NCBI GenBank assembly: GCA_964612855.1
Contig: CAZTDR010000083.1
Coordinates: 1-9,478 of the forward strand
Reading direction: 5' to 3'
Length of the DNA: 9,478 nucleotides
DNA from: DATIJJ01 sp964612855
GTDB taxonomy: Bacteria; Pseudomonadota; Gammaproteobacteria; DSM-16500
Within the stretch, counting starts at the first letter, position 1. Each line of letters starts with the position of its first letter. The translations under genes and the position numbers were made by a program. The notes beneath the pieces are model-generated. The model searched no databases. It was not told the origin of the DNA and was given only the letters and a program-made list of their open reading frames with translations. Below are positions 1-5,509 of this stretch, one piece after another.

Positions 1-9
1 TCCTAATTA

Positions 10-45
10 GTAAACAGGTCCCCGACAGAAGCATTCGGGGATGAC
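10..45. repeat. Dispersed short palindromic repeat, copy 1
   Basis: A 36-base unit with a CCCCGA (20-25) / TCGGGG (35-40) stem around a 9-base loop. The same unit recurs at 5453-5488 with 32 of 36 positions identical. The differences are at positions 18, 26, 28 and 29, so three of the four lie in the loop and the stem core is unchanged. Read on the other strand it begins GTCATCCCCGA, a style of intergenic palindrome common in proteobacteria. It lies just upstream of the macrodomain gene promoter region. It may be the terminator or mRNA tail of a gene left of the window, but no T-run follows it. Confidence 0.8.
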
Positions 46-55
46 GGTTTTCTTG

Positions 56-85
56 TAGACGACCTCAATTCATTGGGCGTAAAAT
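56..85 (+). promoter_or_regulatory. Candidate sigma-70 promoter for the macrodomain-HD pair
   Basis: TAAAAT at 80-85 fits a -10 box, and TAGACG at 56-61 matches TTGACA at four of six positions with an 18-base spacer. Transcription would start near 92, giving a leader of about 23 bases before the ATG at 115. This is the only reasonable promoter seen ahead of the two-gene unit. Both boxes are imperfect, so the call is tentative. Confidence 0.4.
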
Positions 86-114
86 GCAAGATTCCGTTTT
101 AATACGTGGACATT

Positions 115-636
115 ATGAAAGCGACTTTGAAAGTGATTCAAGGAGATATTACTCATCTCCGCGTGGACGCTATTGTAAACGCCGCCAATCATTCATTACT
201 GGGCGGCTGCGGTGTAGATGGAGCTATTCATCGAGCGGCGGGACCTTCTCTCCTTGAGGAATGTAAAACACTCGGGGGCTGCGGAATAGGTCAAGCCAAA
301 ATGACAAAAGGATATGATTTACCCGCTCAACATGTCATCCATACGGTGGGTCCCGTATGGCGTGGCGGCGCGAAAGGCGAGCCGCAATTGCTAGCAGCCT
401 GTTATGAAAGCAGCTTAAAATTAGCCTTAGATCACGGCATAAAATCCATCGCTTTTCCCGCCATTAGTTGTGGAATTTACGGTTATCCGATTTCACAAGC
501 CGTGAACATCGCCGTTAAAGAAACTGCGAACTTTTTAGAACTCCACAATCAAATCGAAACTGTTTATTTTGTCTGTTTTGATGAAAGCACGCTGGAAGCC
601 TATCAATACGTCGTTAGCGCCCTGACGCATGATTAA
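115..636 (+). CDS. ymdB: YmdB-type macrodomain protein, O-acetyl-ADP-ribose deacetylase
   Basis: A 173-residue stand-alone macrodomain (E. coli YmdB has 177) that should hydrolyse O-acetyl-ADP-ribose and possibly ADP-ribosyl ester marks in the cytoplasm. Visible motifs: VIQGDIT (7-13), VNAAN (21-25), a glycine-rich loop running into GVDGAIHRAAGP (33-44), HTVGPVW (76-82) and the phosphate loop SCGIYGYP (118-125). Asn25 and Asp35, the E. coli catalytic pair, fall at identical numbers, and Tyr122 matches the conserved loop tyrosine. I chose the ATG at 115 because MKATLKVIQGDI aligns end to end with E. coli YmdB; an in-frame GTG at 106 would add three residues. Neither start has a strong Shine-Dalgarno sequence. 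The stop overlaps the next gene by 8 bases, so the two are almost surely cotranscribed. The E. coli protein also modulates RNase III; whether this one does cannot be told. Confidence 0.93.
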   Translation: MKATLKVIQGDITHLRVDAIVNAANHSLLGGCGVDGAIHRAAGPSLLEECKTLGGCGIGQAKMTKGYDLPAQHVIHTVGPVWRGGAKGEPQLLAACYESSLKLALDHGIKSIAFPAISCGIYGYPISQAVNIAVKETANFLELHNQIETVYFVCFDESTLEAYQYVVSALTHD

Positions 637-2005
637 TTATGACTTATTTCATGTCATCAAAGATCCTGTGCATGGCACAATGCAATTTACGACTAGCGAA
701 GATAATTGGATTAAACCCTTCATTGACAGCCCTAATTTCCAACGGTTACGTCATATCAAGCAATTGGGAATGGGGGATTTTATTTTTCCAGGCGCTGTGC
801 ACACCCGCTTTAATCACTGCCTAGGTTGCTGCTTCACTGCACGTCAAATTGCCCATAAAGTGGGATTACGAGACGAAGAAAAGCAGCTGGTCATGGTGGC
901 GTGTTTATTGCATGACATTGGACACGGGCCTTTTTCTCACACATTTGAAGATGTTTTTCATAATCGATTGATTCGGCATGAAGCCTGGACGCCGTTTTTT
1001 CTTGCCGATTATCGTAATAGCGATTTTTTCCAAGAATACAATCGCCGCAACCCGCGTCAACATTTGACCGATGAAAAGTTCACCTTGATTGAAGATATGA
1101 TCATGCATAAAACCGTCGGTAAGCGGGTTTTAGCGGATATTGTTTCTTCGCAGTTAGATGCGGATCGATTAGATTACTTATTACGAGACAGCCACTTTTG
1201 TGGTGTGGAATACGGCGCTTATGATTTTCGCTGGATGTTAAATTCCATGGTAATCGTGAATTCCGATCAAGGCGAGCGATTAGGTCTCACGCACAAAGGC
1301 ATTGGTGTCGTTGAGCACTATCTGATGGCGCGCCGCTTAATGACACGCAATATTTATCATCACCAAAAGAAACTAGCGTTAGAATTTTACTTGATTCAAT
1401 TGCTTTGCAGTTTGGCCGAAAGCTTAGAAACCTACGCGCCCTATGCCACGATAAAAGCGACTCGATTAGGAAAATTTTTATTAGCCGCTAACCATTTTAA
1501 TAAAGAGGCGGCAGCCGCTAGTGAGACGCATGAATTAAAACAACATTTTCTCCGGGACAATTACGCGAATTATAAAGAATTATGTGATTACGATGTATTT
1601 AGCATCATGAAAATGCTGGCGCAAACGGATGACTCGCATACCGCAGCGCAAATCGCTAAACGGTTGCAGTATCGCCATATGCCGAAAATTATTCGCTTAG
1701 ATGATAGCGTGACAGCAACCGCTGAACAATGGATTAAAGAATTTAAAGAAACCCATAAAAAATCAATCCAAAGCTGGCAGTTTGCACTCATTAAAACACC
1801 ACACCAAGCTTATTCCATTGAAGACGACCCTATTTTAATTGCCAATGAACAAAATGTAGTCCGCCCCCTTAATCAAATTTCTCATTTGATTAATGCGATT
1901 TCGGACAAACCAGAACATAGTGCGTTTTTGTGTATTGATCATGAAATTGCGCAGGAAAAGCATATTATGGCCTTTGTGAAACATTTGACCGGGCAATTGC
2001 ATTAA
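629..2005 (+). CDS. HD-domain phosphohydrolase, SAMHD1/YwfO-like probable dNTPase
   Basis: A 458-residue cytoplasmic HD-superfamily metal hydrolase of the COG1078 type, whose characterised relatives (SAMHD1, enterococcal EF1143) cut dNTPs to nucleosides and triphosphate. The opening KDPVHG (11-16) is the family's usual N-terminus and supports the ATG at 629. Metal ligands are visible as His63 (in FNHCLG), His95-Asp96 (in LLHDIGHGPFSH) and Asp179 (in LDADRLDYLLRD, 176-187), matching His167, His206-Asp207 and Asp311 of SAMHD1. The region after about 300 is less conserved and I recognise no extra domain. The start codon lies inside the end of the macrodomain gene (ATGATTAA overlap) with no Shine-Dalgarno sequence before it, so translation probably depends on ribosomes finishing the upstream gene. 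The exact substrate, and whether dNTPs regulate it allosterically, is inference. Confidence 0.9.
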   Translation: MINYDLFHVIKDPVHGTMQFTTSEDNWIKPFIDSPNFQRLRHIKQLGMGDFIFPGAVHTRFNHCLGCCFTARQIAHKVGLRDEEKQLVMVACLLHDIGHGPFSHTFEDVFHNRLIRHEAWTPFFLADYRNSDFFQEYNRRNPRQHLTDEKFTLIEDMIMHKTVGKRVLADIVSSQLDADRLDYLLRDSHFCGVEYGAYDFRWMLNSMVIVNSDQGERLGLTHKGIGVVEHYLMARRLMTRNIYHHQKKLALEFYLIQLLCSLAESLETYAPYATIKATRLGKFLLAANHFNKEAAAASETHELKQHFLRDNYANYKELCDYDVFSIMKMLAQTDDSHTAAQIAKRLQYRHMPKIIRLDDSVTATAEQWIKEFKETHKKSIQSWQFALIKTPHQAYSIEDDPILIANEQNVVRPLNQISHLINAISDKPEHSAFLCIDHEIAQEKHIMAFVKHLTGQLH

Positions 2006-2013
2006 AATAAAAA

Positions 2014-2118
2014 GTAGGGTGAATTAGATGCGCTTTTCGCATCGTAATCCACCGTTTAATCAAATTGCAGGTTTGTTTAGTGGATTACGATGCGAAAAGC
2101 GCATCTAATCCACCCTAC
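2014..2118. repeat. REPIN-like double palindrome (two inverted GTAG REP units)
   Basis: Left arm 2014-2052 and right arm 2080-2118 are reverse complements at 38 of 39 positions (the exception is A2022 against C2110), with a 27-base loop between. Each arm is itself a hairpin: GGTGRATTA plus GATGCG pairs with CGCATC plus TAATCCACC around a 5-base loop, with one bulged base (G2044 in the left arm). Both outer ends read GTAG on the outward strand, the foot that marks REP elements bound by RAYT transposases. It begins 8 bases after the HD gene stop and ends about 20 bases before the glmU -10 box. The full cruciform could separate the two transcripts, but no T-run follows, so it is not a canonical terminator. 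Confidence 0.88.
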
Positions 2119-2138
2119 GTTTCCTGTGAAAACCCAGG

Positions 2139-2144
2139 TATAAT
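2139..2144 (+). promoter_or_regulatory. -10 box of the probable glmUS promoter
   Basis: A perfect TATAAT lies 36 bases before the glmU ATG. No good -35 hexamer is seen at 16-18 bases upstream, where the sequence (around 2115-2122) is the last bases of the REPIN right arm. Transcription would start near 2151. The promoter may rely on an activator, or the repeat may have replaced part of an older -35 region; both are inference. Confidence 0.55.
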
Positions 2145-2180
2145 CCGCCTTTCAAATTTCTTAAAGAGACTTTATTTCGT

Positions 2181-3557
2181 ATGACCTTAAGCACCGTGAT
2201 ACTCGCAGCAGGACAAGGCAAACGCATGCGCTCCGACTTGCCTAAGGTATTGCATCGACTAGCTGGCAAACCATTGCTTCAACGGGTCATTGAGACGGCT
2301 CTCAAACTCCATCCTAATCAACCACCCATTATCGTTTATGGTCATCAAGGTGAACGCGTTCGCCAAGCGCTTGATCACTTAAATGTGACGTGGGCTGAAC
2401 AAACTGAACAACTGGGAACAGGGCATGCCTTACAACAAGCGCTAGCGCATATCGAAGTAAATGGTCGCGTATTAGTGCTTTATGGTGATGTTCCGCTGAT
2501 TGAAGTTGAAACCCTGAAAAAATTGATTGCCGAAACACCCGAAGCCGCTCTCGGCATTATCACAGCAGAATTACCCGATCCAACAGGATTCGGCCGGATC
2601 ATTCGAAACAAAGATCACCAGATCACGGCCATCGTTGAAGAAAAAGATGCGACACAAAAACAACGTGCAATTTCGGAAATTAATACGGGTATTTATTTGC
2701 TCCCCGCAACGGACTTGCATCGCTGGCTGCCTAATCTCACCAATCAAAACGCGCAACAAGAATTTTATTTAACCGACTTAATTGGTTTTGCCGTAAAAGA
2801 AAATATTTCAATCCACGCCATTCAACCTGACCATTATGAAGAAATTTTAGGAGTGAATGATCGTTTACAATTGGCTTGTCTTGAGCGTTTTTATCAAGAG
2901 CGCTCTGCCGAAAAGCTCATGTCACAAGGCGTCACGCTGATTGATCCTCACCGCTTCGACGTCCGCGGTGAGACATCTATCGCGCAGGATGTGACCATTG
3001 ATGTCAATGTCATTCTCGAAGGTCATGTGAAAATTGGCAAAGGTTGTGTGATTGGTCCAAACACGGTGCTGCGCAATGTGGTATTGGGAAATCACGTAGA
3101 AATCAAAGCAAATTCGGTATTAGACGGGGCAGAAATCGGCGATCAGTGTACGATCGGGCCTTTTGCGCGTCTGCGCCCAGGAACAGTGTTAAATCCGCAT
3201 TCCCATGTCGGTAATTTTGTGGAAGTTAAAAATAGCTTAATCGGCATCGGCTCTAAAATAAATCATTTAAGTTATATTGGCGACAGTGAAATTGGACAAC
3301 AGGTCAATGTGGGCGCGGGTACCATTACTTGCAATTATGACGGCGTCAATAAAAATAAGACCATTATTGGTGATCATGCTTTCATCGGTTCCAATACGGA
3401 ATTAGTCGCACCCGTTACCATTGGTGAAGGGGCAACCATCGGCGCGGGCTCAACCATCACACGCAATGCACCCCCGCATCAATTAACATTAGGGCGCAGC
3501 CAACAACGGACGATTGAAGGCTGGCAACGCCCCAAGAAAAAAGAAACGGAGACTTAA
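2181..3557 (+). CDS. glmU: Bifunctional GlmU: GlcN-1-P acetyltransferase / GlcNAc-1-P uridylyltransferase
   Basis: A 458-residue protein (E. coli 456) making UDP-GlcNAc, the precursor of peptidoglycan and lipid A, in the cytoplasm. The N-terminal pyrophosphorylase domain (about 1-228) shows LAAGQGKRM (8-16) with PKVLH (21-25), YGDVPLI (101-107, metal-binding Asp103) and INTGIYLL (167-174). Residues from about 250 form the left-handed beta-helix of hexapeptide repeats, ending in the acetyltransferase site: RPGT (332-335), VGNFVEVKN (343-351), catalytic His362 (E. coli His363), GAGTITCNYDG (378-388) and EGW (446-448). The loop has Lys where many GlmU proteins have Thr (GxGTRM), a minor variant. 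The start gives an N-terminus aligned with E. coli; the nearest purine-rich stretch (AAAGAGA, 2163-2169) is 11 bases upstream, so initiation may be modest. The stop is one base before glmS. Confidence 0.97.
   Translation: MTLSTVILAAGQGKRMRSDLPKVLHRLAGKPLLQRVIETALKLHPNQPPIIVYGHQGERVRQALDHLNVTWAEQTEQLGTGHALQQALAHIEVNGRVLVLYGDVPLIEVETLKKLIAETPEAALGIITAELPDPTGFGRIIRNKDHQITAIVEEKDATQKQRAISEINTGIYLLPATDLHRWLPNLTNQNAQQEFYLTDLIGFAVKENISIHAIQPDHYEEILGVNDRLQLACLERFYQERSAEKLMSQGVTLIDPHRFDVRGETSIAQDVTIDVNVILEGHVKIGKGCVIGPNTVLRNVVLGNHVEIKANSVLDGAEIGDQCTIGPFARLRPGTVLNPHSHVGNFVEVKNSLIGIGSKINHLSYIGDSEIGQQVNVGAGTITCNYDGVNKNKTIIGDHAFIGSNTELVAPVTIGEGATIGAGSTITRNAPPHQLTLGRSQQRTIEGWQRPKKKETET
3548..3551 (+). promoter_or_regulatory. 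Ribosome binding site deciding the glmS start
   Basis: GGAG inside the last codons of glmU lies 7 bases before the ATG at 3559. It fixes the GlmS start at Met-Cys-Gly and excludes the longer reading frame, whose extra 15 residues would bury the catalytic cysteine. It is the clearest Shine-Dalgarno sequence in the window and suggests glmS is initiated independently as well as by coupling. Confidence 0.75.
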
Positions 3558-3558
3558 T

Positions 3559-5394
3559 ATGTGCGGAATAGTCGGTGCAGTTTCAGAACGTAATATTGAA
3601 AAAATTCTGATTAGAGGTTTAAAACGGTTAGAATACCGCGGGTATGATTCTGCTGGGTTGGCGGTCATCGGCGCGAATCATCAACTTCAACGTTTACGGA
3701 CGCTAGGCAAAGTGCGCGAGCTTGAAAATGCACTCCATTCTTCCGATTTGCATGGTACAACAGGGATTGCACATACACGCTGGGCCACACACGGCGCGCC
3801 CTCGGAACATAATGCGCATCCCTTAACGTCGCATGACCAATTTGCGCTAGTTCATAATGGTATTATTGAAAACCATGAAGCCTTGCGGAAAAAATTGCTG
3901 GAAAAAGGCTATTCGTTTAGCTCAGAAACTGACACGGAAACAGTTGTCCATTTATTGCATTTTCACTATCAAACGACGCAAGATTTTTTGAAAGCAACTC
4001 AGCAAACTGTCGCTGAATTGGAAGGGGCTTATGCATTAGGCATCATTTCTTCGCTCTATCCCGATCAATTAATCGCGGTGCGCCATGGCAGTCCTTTGGT
4101 TATCGGCCAAGGAATTGTAGAAAACTTTTTTGCATCTGACCCATTAGCTTTATCGCCCGTTACCAAACAATTTATTTATCTGGAAGATGGTGACATTGCC
4201 CGCATTACTTGCCACAGCATTGAAATTTATGATGCCGAGAAAAAACAGGTAGAGCGAAAGTTACACAATCTTGAATTAAATTTTGATGTCGCCGATCGAG
4301 GTGATCATCGTCATTTCATGAGCAAAGAAATTTTCGAACAACCGAATGCCATCGCCGCTAACTTAGAAGGGCGCATCACCAAAAATGCGGTGCTTGACAC
4401 GGCATTTGGCATGCAAGCTAAAGAACTTTTCGCGAAAGTGGAGCACGTTCAACTTATCGCATGCGGCACCAGTTATCATGCTGCATTAGTTGCGCGTTAT
4501 TGGATTGAATCCTTAGCGGGTGTAGCTTGTTCAGTCGAAGTCGCCAGTGAATACCGTTATCGAAAAATGGTCGTGCCCAAAAATAGCTTGCTTGTCACGC
4601 TATCGCAATCCGGTGAAACTGCCGATACGTTGGCTGCCTTGCGCTTAGCAAAAAAATTAGGCTTTTTAAGTTCGCTTGCGATTTGTAATGTGCCTGAAAG
4701 TTCGCTGGTGCGTGAATCCGATTTTCATTTTATGACACGCGCAGGGGCGGAAATTGGCGTCGCCTCGACGAAAGCATTCACCACTCAGTTAACTGCATTA
4801 ATGTTATTTACGGTTGTGCTGGGACGGCAGCATCATTTGCCAGCTGAGATTGAAACACGTTTGGCCAATGAACTACCTAACTTAGCAGGTCTCGTTAAAA
4901 CGACGTTACAACTCAATGACACCATCGCGCGCTTGGCACATAAATTCATCGATAAAAATCATGCTTTATTTTTAGGGCGTGGCTTACTTTATCCGATTGC
5001 ATTAGAAGGTGCGCTCAAGCTAAAAGAAATATCGTATATTCATGCCGAAGGTTATCCCGCGGGCGAATTAAAGCACGGGCCTTTAGCGTTGGTCGATAAA
5101 AATATGCCTGTTATTGCCTTGGTTCCTAACAATGAATTACTTGATAAAATTAAATCGAACTTGCAGGAAGTAAGGGCGCGCGGTGGTGAGTTATTTGTGT
5201 TTACTGACAGCGCCATTGGCCTGGAAAAAACAGAAAACGGCGTTCATATCATTGAAATGCCTTCTGTTGATCCTCTTTTGGCACCGATTATTTATTCTAT
5301 CCCGATGCAATTATTGGCGTATCATGTAGCAGTGTTAAAAGGGACAGATGTAGATCAACCGCGAAATTTGGCGAAGTCGGTTACAGTAGAATAA
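3559..5394 (+). CDS. glmS: GlmS: glutamine-fructose-6-phosphate aminotransferase (isomerizing)
   Basis: A 611-residue enzyme (E. coli 609) that converts fructose-6-phosphate and glutamine to glucosamine-6-phosphate, the committed step of amino-sugar synthesis. It opens with MCGIVGAV: Met removal exposes Cys2 as the N-terminal nucleophile of the class II glutaminase domain (about 1-240), supported by EYRGYDSAG (25-33) and HTRWATHG (72-79). Two SIS sugar-isomerase domains follow, with CGTSYHA near 305, SQSGETADT near 350 and STKAFTTQ near 400. The C-terminal tail PRNLAKSVTVE (601-611) is the family's standard ending and completes the sugar-binding site. It is the second gene of the glmUS operon, one base after the glmU stop, so no leader exists for a glmS ribozyme or an E. 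coli-like GlmZ target between the genes. Confidence 0.98.
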   Translation: MCGIVGAVSERNIEKILIRGLKRLEYRGYDSAGLAVIGANHQLQRLRTLGKVRELENALHSSDLHGTTGIAHTRWATHGAPSEHNAHPLTSHDQFALVHNGIIENHEALRKKLLEKGYSFSSETDTETVVHLLHFHYQTTQDFLKATQQTVAELEGAYALGIISSLYPDQLIAVRHGSPLVIGQGIVENFFASDPLALSPVTKQFIYLEDGDIARITCHSIEIYDAEKKQVERKLHNLELNFDVADRGDHRHFMSKEIFEQPNAIAANLEGRITKNAVLDTAFGMQAKELFAKVEHVQLIACGTSYHAALVARYWIESLAGVACSVEVASEYRYRKMVVPKNSLLVTLSQSGETADTLAALRLAKKLGFLSSLAICNVPESSLVRESDFHFMTRAGAEIGVASTKAFTTQLTALMLFTVVLGRQHHLPAEIETRLANELPNLAGLVKTTLQLNDTIARLAHKFIDKNHALFLGRGLLYPIALEGALKLKEISYIHAEGYPAGELKHGPLALVDKNMPVIALVPNNELLDKIKSNLQEVRARGGELFVFTDSAIGLEKTENGVHIIEMPSVDPLLAPIIYSIPMQLLAYHVAVLKGTDVDQPRNLAKSVTVE

Positions 5395-5398
5395 GGCT

Positions 5399-5433
5399 GG
5401 TGGGCACACTGCGCTTTGCTTTGCCCACCCTAC
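5399..5433 (-). repeat. GTAG-headed REP palindrome, second sequence class
   Basis: On the minus strand the unit reads GTAG, then GGTGGGCA, a 15-base centre and TGCCCACC. The 8-base arms (5399-5406 and 5422-5429) pair perfectly. Foot and opening GGTGG resemble the class at 2014 and 8336, but the stem differs (GGGCA in place of GGATTA). It begins 4 bases after the glmS stop, in the convergent gap with uvrD, so it could slow RNA polymerase or protect the 3' end of glmS mRNA. No T-run follows on either strand, so terminator function is uncertain. Confidence 0.75.
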
Positions 5434-5452
5434 CAAGAAAATCTGCTCATGG

Positions 5453-5488
5453 GTAAACAGATCCCCGATAACAGCATTCGGGGATGAC
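5453..5488. repeat. Dispersed short palindromic repeat, copy 2
   Basis: Second copy of the unit at 10-45. Here the stem extends to 8 pairs, ATCCCCGA (5461-5468) with TCGGGGAT (5478-5485), around a 9-base loop, so this copy folds better than the first. It ends 21 bases from the uvrD stop and, with the REP at 5399-5433, fills most of the 115-base gap between glmS and uvrD. It may act as the 3'-end structure of uvrD mRNA. Confidence 0.8.
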
Positions 5489-5509
5489 AATTATCAACCT
5501 CAACCATCA

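Noticed and set aside
639..824. Small open frame inside the HD gene, plus strand
   Set aside because: It lies wholly within the HD hydrolase in another frame, has no ribosome site and no recognisable domain.
905..1791. Two antisense open frames (905-1108 and 1588-1791) opposite the HD gene
   Set aside because: Both are short shadows of a strongly supported coding frame and resemble no known protein.
2014..2118. Inverted repeat as terminal repeats of a miniature IS (MITE)
   Set aside because: The loop is only 27 bases, no target-site duplication is evident, and the GTAG-headed, internally palindromic arms fit a REP pair better.
2329..2772. Three short frames overlapping glmU (2329-2538 -, 2527-2772 +, 2571-2759 -)
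   Set aside because: All sit inside the well-conserved uridylyltransferase domain and show no family motif or start signal.
3514..3558. Longer glmS frame starting inside glmU
   Set aside because: It would put 15 residues ahead of the catalytic cysteine, which must be N-terminal; GGAG at 3548-3551 serves the ATG at 3559.
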